64,000 nucleotides of DNA from Barnesiella viscericola DSM 18177 (GCF_000512915.1 NZ_CP007034.1:2476001-2540000); one strand, 5' to 3'. Positions 36,419-45,237 are shown, numbered from the stretch's first letter. Program-made: numbers and translations. The notes: generated by a model not told the origin, from the sequence alone.

Positions 36419-36726
36419 GCCATTATTTTATCGACAGGCAGGATCCGCGTGTGGCAGACCTGTTGCGCCGCCTCGGAAACATCGGGCAGGCGCTCGGACA
36501 AGTTGAATCGGTAGCACGTCCCATGTTCAAGGGGGACAGGTTCCTCACTGACGAGGAACTGTCTCGCCTGCTGAAAGTGAGCCGGCGCACCTTGCAGGAA
36601 TACCGCACCGCTCGTCTTATTCCTTACTACATTGTACAGGGAAAGGCCCTATACCGGGAATCCGAGATACAGAGCCTTCTTGAAAAGGCGCACCGGAAAT
36701 GCGTGGAGGAACAGAAGTGGCTGTAA
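36415..36726 (+). CDS. small HTH protein, excisionase-like (copy 3)
   Basis: 103 residues from the ATG at 36415, chosen because it overlaps the previous stop and gives the same length and layout as the two paralogs; the frame extends upstream to 36262, but that part overlaps copy 2 in another frame. HTH: ELSRLLKVSRRTLQEYRT, with wing KALYRESEIQSLL. It is the last gene before the convergent integrases, separated by a hairpin at 36769. Confidence 0.85.
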   Translation: MSHYFIDRQDPRVADLLRRLGNIGQALGQVESVARPMFKGDRFLTDEELSRLLKVSRRTLQEYRTARLIPYYIVQGKALYRESEIQSLLEKAHRKCVEEQKWL

Positions 36727-36768
36727 AAGCCGCTGATTTCCGCAATATGCGCGCCACTATCAGACATA

Positions 36769-36805
36769 GGCGGGAACGGTCTGCAATCACAGGCCGTTTC
36801 CCGCC
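36769..36805. terminator. hairpin between the HTH operon and the convergent integrase
   Basis: GGCGGGAACGG (36769-36779) pairs with CCGTTTCCCGCC (36794-36805) with one bulged base. It lies 42 bases after the third HTH gene and overlaps the last codons of the integrase at 36787. It probably ends transcription from both sides. Confidence 0.6.
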
Positions 36806-38109
36806 TTGTTCCTGAAATTATATTTCCTTCTCTTTTCCATTGCCTTATCCATGCTTTCGTCAATCAAGGTTATTTCAGAACCGGTTGCCTGCATACGCAG
36901 ACGCTTCATGTCCTCATCCACCTTGCGGTCAGTCACCTGGGCGTATATCTGGGTTGTGGTAATGCTCTTGTGTCCCATCATGTGGCTGACTGTCTCAATA
37001 GGAACGCCCATCGACAGCGTGATGTGCGTTCCGAAATTATGCCTCGCCTTGTGAAAGGTAAGGTAAAATCCATATTCCTCGCCAAGTTGTCTGGTCAACC
37101 TTATCAAGTGGTTCCTGCAATATAGATTGAAAATCTTCCCGTTTTGGCGCTCATCCCTGTATTTCTCCATTATCCGCATTGGGATGTCAAGCAGACGTAT
37201 CGCCGAGCGGCTGCCGGTCTTCTGCCTGTTGACGTGTATCCACCATGTGCCATCGGGAGCCTGGGATATGTCATCCTCCGACAACTGTTTGAGATCCGCG
37301 TATGCAAGGCCGGTGAATGTCGAGAAGATAAACCAGTCGCGCACTCTTTGGAGATTGGGGGCGTCAATCTGCTTTTCCATAAGCAGTTTCAAGTCGTCAA
37401 GCCTCATGTGGCGGCTCTTGCGCCGTGGCAACGGGGGATGGAGTCTCGCATAAGGGTCACGGCGGAGTGTACCCTGACTGACGGCTCGCATCGTCATCTT
37501 CTTCAGACGGTAAAGGTGCTCATGGACAGATTTGGGTTTTAGCCCACGGTCTGCGCCGAGAAACACCTCGAAGTCGTCATAGAAAGCCCTGTCAAGAGCG
37601 CGGAGCGGAACATCCTCCATATTCCGTTTCCCGGTTACAAATGCCGACAGATGCCGGTAGGAGTTGAGATAGCTCTCATATGATTCCTTAGTGCGGTCTA
37701 CTCCCACACGCTTGTGGAACTCCTCGTTATGCTCGCGGAAAAGGGCCAGAAGGGTTGATGGCTTGCGACCGATGCCTTTCATGGCGTTCTTCACAAGCTC
37801 GGCGGTGACGAAGCCAAGACTGCGCCTTATATCCTCATAATGCTCGTTTATCTCGACTGTCAGCGAGTCTATGGCGCGGTTCACGGTCACGGCATTGGCA
37901 CTGCGTCCGTCGGCACGCCCTTTTTCGGGGTTCCAGATATCAGGATTCACAGACACTTTCGTGCCTATCTGCTCCCATTCGGCGTCTATGCTGACCTTGC
38001 ACAAAAGCTGGCATGTCCCGTCCTTGCGGACTTTTGTCCGGTTGATGTAGAAGAGTATGGCGAATGTGCTGCGCCGTTTGGGTGTATTGTTGTCTTTATC
38101 CTTTTTCAT
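36787..38109 (-). CDS. tyrosine recombinase / integrase (copy 1)
   Basis: 440 residues: arm-binding N-terminal domain (about 15-105), SAM-like core-binding domain (about 110-215), catalytic domain (about 230-410). Catalytic residues visible are HKAR (H-x-x-R), MGH and the nucleophile tyrosine in TTTQIYAQV. The first arginine position reads TGLAYADL, without arginine, as reported for IntDOT-type enzymes. It starts 21 bases after the second integrase on the same strand, so they are probably cotranscribed. It would catalyse integration or excision of the element. Confidence 0.92.
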   Translation of the reverse strand: MKKDKDNNTPKRRSTFAILFYINRTKVRKDGTCQLLCKVSIDAEWEQIGTKVSVNPDIWNPEKGRADGRSANAVTVNRAIDSLTVEINEHYEDIRRSLGFVTAELVKNAMKGIGRKPSTLLALFREHNEEFHKRVGVDRTKESYESYLNSYRHLSAFVTGKRNMEDVPLRALDRAFYDDFEVFLGADRGLKPKSVHEHLYRLKKMTMRAVSQGTLRRDPYARLHPPLPRRKSRHMRLDDLKLLMEKQIDAPNLQRVRDWFIFSTFTGLAYADLKQLSEDDISQAPDGTWWIHVNRQKTGSRSAIRLLDIPMRIMEKYRDERQNGKIFNLYCRNHLIRLTRQLGEEYGFYLTFHKARHNFGTHITLSMGVPIETVSHMMGHKSITTTQIYAQVTDRKVDEDMKRLRMQATGSEITLIDESMDKAMEKRRKYNFRNKAGNGL

Positions 38110-38130
38110 GACTATGTGAGTTTTAGTTTA

Positions 38131-39354
38131 TTAAATGGCGACAGTGAAGCGTGACGCTATCCGGCTGTCAAGGTTCTGTGTGTCTGTGCCGATTTTGTCA
38201 TCGGTCACTTTCGCGTAGATCTGCGTCGTGGTAATCCGGTTATGTCCCAGCATACGGCTGACGGTCTCAAGCGGCACACCGTGCGCCAGCGTGATTTCGG
38301 TGGCGTAGGTATGACGCCCGCAGTGATAGACCAGTCTGCGCTCTATGCCGCATATCTTGGCAATCCTTTTCAAATATGTGTTCAGGGTGGAGTTGCTGTA
38401 CATCGGCAGAAGTTTCCCTTCAGGTGCCATTCCACGGTATTTCTTGATAATCCTCAACGGCAACTCAAGCAACGGTATCTCATATTCCATCTTCGTCTTT
38501 TTGCGCGAGGATTTTATCCAAACCGTACCGTCCTCGGCAGTTTCAAGATTATCCTCAGTCAGAAGACACATATCGCCGTATGGAATGCCTGTATAGCAGG
38601 AGAACAGGAAGAGGTCGCGGACATGGTACAGACGGCTGTCATGAAGCGGTGTCGTCATAATCCGGTGGAGTTCCTCCGAAGTAAGGAACTTCTGCTCACG
38701 CTGTGGCTTCTCCGCCTCGTATCCGGCAAAAGGATCTGCGGTTATTATGCCGTCGGTGATAGCCTCCGACACTATCATCTTCAACCGTGTGGTATGGAAT
38801 TTCACGGAGGATATAGCGAGTCGGCGCTGTGTACGCAGGTAGATGTCATACTTGTCTATGAAGGAACGGTCGATAGCCGTAAACGGAATGTCGGACAACT
38901 TATATTCCGTTTCCAGAAATGTTGCCAGGCATTTGTATGTGTAATGGTAGGATTTCAAAGTGGCATGGACCCGGTTCACGCCGACACGCTTTGAGAAATT
39001 CTCTATGAACGTGCTGAAATATCCCATCAGTGTCTCCTGTCCGAAAGCCATGCCCTGTATCTGGCACTTCACATCATCGGCAGTCACGCCCATGCGGACA
39101 GCCGACAGTTCCTGATAGACGGAAAGTGCGCTTGCCCTGATTTCGTCAAGCTGGCGGTTGATTTCCCTCGACGCGGCGCTCTTGCCCGTGGCACGGCCGA
39201 GCATCCATGCCTTCGGCGATGCCGAGAGCTTCGCGCTGAAAGCCGCCTCGGAGTATCTGCCGACATTTATGCGCCCCATCACCGGGCACAGGCCGTCTTC
39301 CGATATCTCGCTCTTTTTAAGGTAGAACGAAACCTTTAATCCGCTCTTTTTCAT
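38131..39354 (-). CDS. tyrosine recombinase / integrase (copy 2)
   Basis: 407 residues from the ATG at 39354 (MKKSGLKVSFYLKK); the frame opens 24 codons earlier (39426), but the extra residues lie over a promoter-like box and the family start fits better at 39354. Catalytic residues: HCGRH (H-x-x-R), MLGH and tyrosine in TTTQIYAKV; the first arginine is again absent (YTGIPYGDM). It is the gene closest to the element's right end, where the integrase that recognises the attachment site normally sits. Confidence 0.92.
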   Translation of the reverse strand: MKKSGLKVSFYLKKSEISEDGLCPVMGRINVGRYSEAAFSAKLSASPKAWMLGRATGKSAASREINRQLDEIRASALSVYQELSAVRMGVTADDVKCQIQGMAFGQETLMGYFSTFIENFSKRVGVNRVHATLKSYHYTYKCLATFLETEYKLSDIPFTAIDRSFIDKYDIYLRTQRRLAISSVKFHTTRLKMIVSEAITDGIITADPFAGYEAEKPQREQKFLTSEELHRIMTTPLHDSRLYHVRDLFLFSCYTGIPYGDMCLLTEDNLETAEDGTVWIKSSRKKTKMEYEIPLLELPLRIIKKYRGMAPEGKLLPMYSNSTLNTYLKRIAKICGIERRLVYHCGRHTYATEITLAHGVPLETVSRMLGHNRITTTQIYAKVTDDKIGTDTQNLDSRIASRFTVAI

Positions 39355-39372
39355 AACTCTATTCTTTGTTTG

Positions 39373-39380
39373 CAAAATTA
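39373..39380 (-). promoter_or_regulatory. -7 box for the integrase operon
   Basis: On the minus strand this reads TAATTTTG, a match to TAnnTTTG, 18 bases before the ATG at 39354. No -33 TTTG is at the expected distance, so the promoter may depend on an activator. Confidence 0.45.
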
Positions 39381-39748
39381 ACTGATATAGAGTCATTTGT
39401 AGGTATGCAAAACGTAGCGGAACCACGAATAGGAATCACAGATGCCATCCCGGAGCCTATATTTCTTCGCATTGCCGGGAAAAATCGCTAAATTTGCAGT
39501 AGCAAAGATGCCTGACAAGCGGGTTCTATGGCATAAGACAGGGATAATCATCCATCGGCAAAACCGTCTTCAAGACCGGAATTCCGGACAGGAAAAAGGC
39601 AACGGATAGGTAGCGATTCAATCTCCTAACCCTTCCAAAAACCGAATTTTCCGCCGAAAGCACCCTTCGGACGAACAATGCCGATCTCTCCTAACTCTCA
39701 ACATATTACTTTATTCCCCATTTATTGCCATAGTTTCGCGAATTCCTG

Positions 39749-39756
39749 TATATTTG
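39749..39756 (+). promoter_or_regulatory. -7 box for the SUI1 / AddA-like genes
   Basis: TATATTTG fits TAnnTTTG and lies 33 bases before the ATG at 39790. A clear -33 element is not visible. Confidence 0.5.
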
Positions 39757-39789
39757 TAACAGAACTTATCGGTAAGTAAATTGACAGAA

Positions 39790-40134
39790 ATGAAAAAGGA
39801 TAACGATTGGAAAGATCGACTGAATATTGTCTATTCGACAAACCCCGATTTCCAGTTTGAAAAGGACGAGGAGGTGGAGCCCGAGACGCTCGAACCGGCC
39901 CGGCAGCAACTGCGCATCTCACTCGACAAGCGCAACCGCAACGGGAAATCGGTCACTCTCGTGACCGGCTTCGTGGGAACGGCCGACGACCTGCACACGC
40001 TGGCCAAGAAGTTGAAGACCAAGTGCGGCGTGGGCGGCTCGGACAAGGAGGGCGAGATTTTGATTCAGGGCGATTTCCGTCAGAAAGTGTTGGATATTTT
40101 GTTGGCCGAGGGCTACCGGGCCCGCATAATCTGA
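39790..40134 (+). CDS. SUI1/eIF1-like translation factor
   Basis: 114 residues from ATG 39790; a TTG nine bases upstream is an alternative start. The C-terminal 75 residues form the SUI1 domain (QLRISLDKRNRNGKSVTLV, then LKTKCGVGGSDKEGEILIQG). Bacterial SUI1 proteins (YciH-like) are ribosome-binding factors that affect initiation fidelity. The variable N-terminal part is acidic. It is the first chromosomal gene after the element and starts six bases before the helicase gene, probably one transcript. Confidence 0.92.
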   Translation: MKKDNDWKDRLNIVYSTNPDFQFEKDEEVEPETLEPARQQLRISLDKRNRNGKSVTLVTGFVGTADDLHTLAKKLKTKCGVGGSDKEGEILIQGDFRQKVLDILLAEGYRARII

Positions 40135-40140
40135 TAGGCT

Positions 40141-43100
40141 ATGCTATACATCTACAAGGCTTCGGCAGGCTCGGGCAAGACCTATACCCTCACGCTCGAA
40201 TACATCAAGTTGTTGTTGGGGTATCGCGATGAGGAGGGGCATTACCGCATTTACCGCAAGAGCGATTCGGCACACCGGCGCATCTTGGCGGTGACCTTTA
40301 CCAACAAGGCGACCGAGGAGATGAAGCACCGCATCGTCTCGCAACTCGACCTGTTGGCCCACGATACCGACCGATCGCCCTACATCGGCGAGTTGGAGCG
40401 GCTCTTCGGGTGTGGCCGGGAGCAGGTGCGGGCCACGGCTGCCGAGACGTTGTATGTGTTGTTGCACGACTTTTCCTATTTCAACATCAGTACGATAGAC
40501 CGCTTTTTCCAGCAGGTGCTGCGCAATTTCACCCGCGAGGTGGGGTTACAGGGTAGCTTCGAGGTCGAGATGGACAACGAATTCGTGACGGCTTCGGCCA
40601 TCGACCGCATGTATTCCGACCTCTCGGACGACGACCAGAAGGGGCTGCTCAGCTGGTTGGTACACTATGCCGAGGAGCGCATCGAGTCGGGCAACTGGTG
40701 GAGCCTGGGGAGCCGCAGCGAACGCAAGGACGACTTGCGCGAGCTGGCCGGGGAGCTGTCGAAGGAGAACTACAAACTGTACCGTTCATCGATACTCTCC
40801 CAAATCAAGGATAAGACGGTGCTCGACCGCTACCTGCGGGAGATGCGCCGGGTGAAGAGCGACTTTGAGTCGCTCGTGCGGCAACTGGGCGAGACGGCCC
40901 GGGCGATTATCGAGCGGCACGGGGTGCCGGTAGACCGCTTCAAGGGGAAGAGCCGCTCGTGGGCACTCTATTTCGGGAAGCTGGCCGACGGTCGATACGA
41001 CCCGCCCACCCCGACCTTCACCGGCAATGTCGATAACGGCGACAACTGGTTCGGGAAGAGCGACCGCCCCGCGTGCTTCGACACCCTCTATGCCGAGCTT
41101 AACCCGGTCATGCGCGAGATCGTGGCCAGTTTCGGGGAGCCCTATACCCGCTACAATACCGCCGTGCAGAGTGCCAAATACATCTATGCCCTGGGCATAT
41201 TGGTCGACATAGACCGTCGCATCGAGGAGTATGAGCGCGAGCACAATGTGTTGCTGCTCTCCGATACGGCCGGGATTCTCAACGAGGTGATCAACGAAAA
41301 CGACGCGCCCTTTATCTACGAGAAGATAGGCACACGGGTCAACCACTTTATGATCGACGAGTTCCAGGACACCTCCAATTTGCAGTGGGGCAACTTTGCT
41401 CCGCTTATCGGCGAGAGCCTCAGCCACGACCACACCGACCTGATTGTGGGCGATGTGAAGCAGAGTATCTACCGGTGGCGCAACTCCGACTGGTCGCTGT
41501 TGAACGAGGGGGTGCAGTCGCGTTTCCGCCCGTCGCAATACAGCGAGCGGTCGATGGATACGAACTACCGCAGCTGCGCCCGGGTGGTGGAGTTCAACAA
41601 CCGCATCTTCGGCGAGGCGGCCGAACGGTTGCAACAGGAGTTGGAGCGCGAGGTTGCCGAGTCGGCATTGGTCGACAACGGTTTCGAGGTGAAGGTGCGC
41701 AAGGCCTATGCCGACATTGGGCAGCAGGTGAGTGCCTCGAACCGGGAACGGGGCGGCCGGGTCGAAGTGACCCTGTGGGAGGCCGATACCCGCGACGACT
41801 TTTGCAATGAGGCTCTGTCGCGCATTCCCGACCTGTTGCGCGACCTGCAAGACCGGGGGTATTCGCCCGGCGATATTACCTTCCTCACCCGCACGGCTCG
41901 CGAGGGAACGCTTCTGGTCGACCTGCTGCTGCGTCTGAACGACGAGAACGACGACCCGCGCTACCGCTTCGACGTCATCTCGAGCGAGTCGCTGCTCATC
42001 AAGAACTCGCCGCTCATCGGGTTGCTGGTGGGGATACTCCGCTACATTCAAGACCCGTCGGTCGAGCTGAACCGGGTGATGGCCGTCTATGAGTATAACC
42101 GGTTGAAATCGGCCGATACCGACGATGAGGCGGCCGTGCTCTCTTACTTTGAAAACCGAGAAAACATCGGGCAGCATCTCGACGACGATTTCCTGCAATT
42201 TGTCGAGAGTGTGCGCCAGGAGCCGCTGTTCGAGATGTGCGAGCGCATCATCGCCCGCTTCTCCCGCCGGGAGAACGACCGGGGCGAGCGCGTCTACGTA
42301 CAGGCATTCCAGGATTATGTGCTGGACTATTGTCGCACCCACACGGCCGACCTGGCCTCGTTCCTGGCCTGGTGGGACGACAACGAAGACAAACTCTCGG
42401 TTACCACGCCGCAAGAGCAAGATGCCATGCGGGTGATGACCATTCACAAGTCGAAGGGGCTGGAATTCAAGGTGGTAATTATCCCCTTCTGCAACTGGAA
42501 GCTCGACCACCGTACCGACAAAACCAACTTTATCTGGTGCCGCACGCAGGGCGAACCCTTCTCGCAAATACCGGTATTGCCGCTTCGATACAGCAGCCGG
42601 TTGGCGCAGACCTACTACGCCACCGAGTATTTCGACGAGAAAATGCACGCCTATATCGATAACCTCAATGTGGCCTATGTGGCCTTTACCCGGGCCGAGG
42701 AGGAGTTGCACATCTTCGCCCCGGCCTTGAAAAACCGCACCAAACGGGAGAGTGTGGGCAGCATATCGGCTCTGCTGGACGTGATACTTTTCCCCGATGA
42801 GGGCGACGGCGGCGATTTGCACTATGAGGAGGGGAGTGACTGGCGTCCTGCCCCGAAGCAGTCGACCGAGGTGTCGGCTCCCATCGTGCTTTCGGGTGAA
42901 TACCGATCGATCGATCCGGGCACCCGGCTGCACTTGCGCTTGCAGGGTAAGGGGGTATTTGGCGAAGGGCACGACCGGGCCTACGGTACCCTCATGCACC
43001 GCATATTGAGCGGGGTCGATACGCTCGACCGGCTCGACGATACGGTGGCCGGGTTTGTACAGACCGGCGAACTGTCGGAGGCCGAGGCGGCCGATACGCT

Positions 43101-43398
43101 TGACCGCTTGCGGTTGTGGCTCGCCGACGAACGGGTGAAGCCGTGGTTCCTGCCGGGAACAAAGGTGTGGGCCGAGCGGGAAATTTTGCAGGCCGACGGC
43201 TCTTTCTATCGCCCCGACCGGGTGGTCGAGACGCCCGACGGGGTAGTCGTCATCGACTACAAGTTCGGCTCGGTGGAGCGACCGGCCTACAAAAAGCAGG
43301 TGCGCACCTATATGGAACTTGTCGGCGAGATGGGCTATGCCCGGGTGTCGGGCTTCATTTGGTATCTTGCTCTGGGCAAGATTGTGCCGGTCGAGTGA
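40141..43398 (+). CDS. AddA-like ATP-dependent helicase-nuclease
   Basis: 1085 residues of the UvrD/Rep superfamily 1 type. Motif I ASAGSGKT is at residues 7-14; motif II is DEFQDTSN, motif III DVKQSIYRWR, motif V TIHKSKGLEFK, motif VI YVAFTRAEEELH. A C-terminal PD-(D/E)XK nuclease is indicated by VVVIDYKFGS. This is the layout of AddA, which with AddB repairs double-strand breaks. No AddB-like gene is adjacent; the next gene encodes a phosphatase. Extensive reverse-strand open frames over it are coding shadows of its GC-rich third positions. Confidence 0.9.
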   Translation: MLYIYKASAGSGKTYTLTLEYIKLLLGYRDEEGHYRIYRKSDSAHRRILAVTFTNKATEEMKHRIVSQLDLLAHDTDRSPYIGELERLFGCGREQVRATAAETLYVLLHDFSYFNISTIDRFFQQVLRNFTREVGLQGSFEVEMDNEFVTASAIDRMYSDLSDDDQKGLLSWLVHYAEERIESGNWWSLGSRSERKDDLRELAGELSKENYKLYRSSILSQIKDKTVLDRYLREMRRVKSDFESLVRQLGETARAIIERHGVPVDRFKGKSRSWALYFGKLADGRYDPPTPTFTGNVDNGDNWFGKSDRPACFDTLYAELNPVMREIVASFGEPYTRYNTAVQSAKYIYALGILVDIDRRIEEYEREHNVLLLSDTAGILNEVINENDAPFIYEKIGTRVNHFMIDEFQDTSNLQWGNFAPLIGESLSHDHTDLIVGDVKQSIYRWRNSDWSLLNEGVQSRFRPSQYSERSMDTNYRSCARVVEFNNRIFGEAAERLQQELEREVAESALVDNGFEVKVRKAYADIGQQVSASNRERGGRVEVTLWEADTRDDFCNEALSRIPDLLRDLQDRGYSPGDITFLTRTAREGTLLVDLLLRLNDENDDPRYRFDVISSESLLIKNSPLIGLLVGILRYIQDPSVELNRVMAVYEYNRLKSADTDDEAAVLSYFENRENIGQHLDDDFLQFVESVRQEPLFEMCERIIARFSRRENDRGERVYVQAFQDYVLDYCRTHTADLASFLAWWDDNEDKLSVTTPQEQDAMRVMTIHKSKGLEFKVVIIPFCNWKLDHRTDKTNFIWCRTQGEPFSQIPVLPLRYSSRLAQTYYATEYFDEKMHAYIDNLNVAYVAFTRAEEELHIFAPALKNRTKRESVGSISALLDVILFPDEGDGGDLHYEEGSDWRPAPKQSTEVSAPIVLSGEYRSIDPGTRLHLRLQGKGVFGEGHDRAYGTLMHRILSGVDTLDRLDDTVAGFVQTGELSEAEAADTLDRLRLWLADERVKPWFLPGTKVWAEREILQADGSFYRPDRVVETPDGVVVIDYKFGSVERPAYKKQVRTYMELVGEMGYARVSGFIWYLALGKIVPVE

Positions 43399-43482
43399 AT
43401 AGCCCGGTGCGGCGTTTGGATATGCCGGATAAAAGGCCGAACTTTGCAACGGTCTTTATAATTATGCTAATAGCTTGACAAG

Positions 43483-44799
43483 ATGAAAAACATCACACTA
43501 CTCTTCATGGCGGTTTTGCTGCTCGTTTCGACTTTCCCTTGTCGGGCGGCAGCTCCTCTTGTGTCGTCTGTCGCCACCGACTCGATTGCCGATTTGCGGC
43601 CGCTCACCTCGTGGCAGCGGTTCAACCGCAAGGTCGACAAGTTTACCTCCTCGAAAGGTTTTCAAATGACCTATGTAGGAGTGCCGCTGGTGGTGGCCGG
43701 TGTGGCCACGATACCGGGACGGGAGCGATTCCGTCAGTTGCGCAACGACTATGTGCCCGAGTTCAAATATAAATATGACGACTACCTGCAATATGCACCG
43801 GCCGTGGTGATGCTGGGATTGAAAGGATTCGGTGTGGAGAGCCGCAGTTCGTGGGGCCGCATGCTGGTCTCCGATGCCTTCTCGGCCGCCATCATGGCTA
43901 CGGTGGTCAACACCATCAAATATACGGCCCATGTGCAGCGGCCCGATGGCAGCAATTACAAGTCGTTCCCTTCGGGGCATACGGCCACGGCCTTTATGAC
44001 TGCCATGATGATGCACAAGGAGTATGGCGATCGCAGTCCCTGGTACAGCATCTCGGCCTTTACGGTAGCTGCGGTGACGGGGGTAAGTCGTCAGTTGAAC
44101 AACCGCCATTGGGTGTCGGACGTGCTGGCCGGTGCCGGTATCGGTATCCTCTCGACCGAGTTGGGTTACTATCTGGCCGACCTGATATTTAAGGATAAAG
44201 GGTTGAACTTCGAGTCGCCCACCGATTACCCGCTGTTGGAGAAGCCTTCGTTTGTAGGACTCTATATGGGTTTCTCTTCGGGATTGGGGAGTATAGCTCT
44301 GGCCGACGGCATGAAACTGAACACCGGTATCGGTAGTCGCATCGGTGTGGAGGGGGCCTATTTCTTCAATCGTTACATCGGTTGCGGTGGTATGGCTACG
44401 GTCTCGAACATTCCCGTGTCGCTCAATACCCGCCCCGATGCCGCTCTCGAACCCATAGACGAGGGTCGGGCCATGGCCGGGGCTTATGCCCAGTATCCCT
44501 GTACAAGCCGGTGGTCGGTAGGTTGCAAGGCTTTGGCCGGTTACAACTACATTCCTTCTCGGACGTTGGGGTGTGAAGGTATCACCTTCGGTCGCGACAA
44601 CTTTGTGTGGAGCGCCGGCGTCTCGATAGGGTATATGTTGAAGAGTCATTTTGGGGCCCGTTTCTTCTGCGACTATACCTCGACCTCGACCTCGTTCACC
44701 CTGTCGCCGTCGCAAGAGTTGGGTATATCGGAGTCCCGATCGGGTAACAGCGCGATTCATGCACTCACCTGGGGAGCCTCGGCCAATATCCTGTTTTAG
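43483..44799 (+). CDS. PAP2 phosphatase with C-terminal barrel-like domain
   Basis: 438 residues with a signal peptide (ending RAAA). The PAP2 domain spans about 60-240 with K146 and R153 (KYTAHVQRP), H166 (PSGHTATA) and H209 (NNRHWVSDVLAG), the three phosphatase motifs. Residues about 255-438 look like amphipathic beta strands ending in phenylalanine (ASANILF), the usual mark of an outer-membrane barrel. It may remove phosphate from a lipid such as lipid A or undecaprenyl diphosphate. Which membrane it sits in is the open question. It is followed by a strong terminator. Confidence 0.85.
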   Translation: MKNITLLFMAVLLLVSTFPCRAAAPLVSSVATDSIADLRPLTSWQRFNRKVDKFTSSKGFQMTYVGVPLVVAGVATIPGRERFRQLRNDYVPEFKYKYDDYLQYAPAVVMLGLKGFGVESRSSWGRMLVSDAFSAAIMATVVNTIKYTAHVQRPDGSNYKSFPSGHTATAFMTAMMMHKEYGDRSPWYSISAFTVAAVTGVSRQLNNRHWVSDVLAGAGIGILSTELGYYLADLIFKDKGLNFESPTDYPLLEKPSFVGLYMGFSSGLGSIALADGMKLNTGIGSRIGVEGAYFFNRYIGCGGMATVSNIPVSLNTRPDAALEPIDEGRAMAGAYAQYPCTSRWSVGCKALAGYNYIPSRTLGCEGITFGRDNFVWSAGVSIGYMLKSHFGARFFCDYTSTSTSFTLSPSQELGISESRSGNSAIHALTWGASANILF

Positions 44800-44839
44800 G
44801 GGGAGGGCTCCCGGGGAAACGATTCCAGAGAATAGAAAC

Positions 44840-44880
44840 ATAAAACGGGGCTGTATCGAAAGGATACAGCCCCGTTTTAT
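44840..44880. terminator. strong terminator between the PAP2 gene and rpmH
   Basis: ATAAAACGGGGCTGTATC and its complement enclose a GAAA tetraloop, with A runs on the left and T runs on the right. It can stop both convergent transcripts. Confidence 0.9.
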
Positions 44881-44896
44881 ATGTCGGATAATTTTT

Positions 44897-45052
44897 TTAG
44901 AAAGGATGTCTTTCGTCCGAAACCGTCAATTTGGCGCGGCCTTTTGCACGACGGCTGGCCAGTACGCGACGACCGTTTGCCGTAGACATTCTCAGACGGA
45001 ATCCGTGTTTGTTAATTCTTTTTCTGTTCGAAGGTTGAAATGTTCTTTTCAT
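44897..45052 (-). CDS. rpmH: 50S ribosomal protein L34
   Basis: 51 residues, the complete L34 ([19 protein letters not shown], then [15 protein letters not shown]). The ATG at 45052 is chosen because L34 starts this way in nearly all bacteria; the frame is open further to 45097. It is transcribed leftward, away from efp, from the promoter at 45095-45125. In this organism it does not sit beside dnaA or rnpA within the window. Confidence 0.97.
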   Translation of the reverse strand: MKRTFQPSNRKRINKHGFRLRMSTANGRRVLASRRAKGRAKLTVSDERHPF

Positions 45053-45094
45053 TGCCGTTATATTTTTATCGTTATTATTCCTTTTTTCGGACTG

Positions 45095-45125
45095 CAAAAA
45101 TAGATACTTTTTTTTAATAAACCAA
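45095..45125 (-). promoter_or_regulatory. rpmH promoter
   Basis: Minus strand reads TTGG, 19 bases, TATTTTTG, a good Bacteroidetes promoter. It ends 43 bases before the rpmH start. Confidence 0.7.
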
Positions 45126-45153
45126 GAGATTACCTATTTTTGGAAGATTTCTT

Positions 45154-45184
45154 TTTGAGATTTTATTGATTTAGTTTACTTTTG
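45154..45184 (+). promoter_or_regulatory. efp promoter
   Basis: TTTG (45154-45157), 19-base spacer, TACTTTTG (45177-45184). It matches both consensus boxes and lies 53 bases before the efp ATG. Confidence 0.75.
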
Positions 45185-45237
45185 TACGCCGAAAGTTCAG
45201 AGACAAAGAATAATATAATCACAATAATAAGATAAAT

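Larger units (their letters stand above)
1..39498. mobile_element. CTnDOT-like integrative and conjugative element (right part), carrying a PUL
   Basis: The PRTRC cassette (2.3-6.3 kb), the RteA/RteB-type regulators (31.2-34.8 kb), three small HTH genes and two tyrosine recombinases (36.8-39.4 kb) are the hallmark genes of Bacteroides conjugative elements. No mob or tra genes are in view, so the element must continue to the left if it is intact. The right end is placed by inference between the second integrase (start 39354) and the chromosomal SUI1 gene at 39790. The best core candidate is CTAAATTTGC at 39489-39498, which resembles the CTnDOT-type core (GTAnnTTTGC as I recall it). Whether hcp and DUF488 at the far left are cargo or chromosome cannot be decided here. 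Confidence 0.75.
39355..39789. other. element-chromosome junction region without genes
   Basis: About 435 bases. It holds a leftward -7 box (39373-39380), the candidate attachment core CTAAATTTGC (39489-39498) with a nearby inverted AGTAGCAAAG, and the promoter of the SUI1 gene (39749-39756). Codon use and base composition change across it, from element-like to chromosome-like. No tRNA gene is present. The other attachment copy lies outside the window, so the junction cannot be proved. Confidence 0.5.

Noticed and set aside
40786..43449. 887-codon open frame on the minus strand
   Set aside because: It is exactly antisense to the AddA-like gene, rich in H, R, G and V with no domain pattern, as expected for a shadow of a GC-rich coding strand.
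43498..44841. 447-codon minus-strand frame
   Set aside because: Antisense to the PAP2 gene and continues through its terminator; no recognisable domains.
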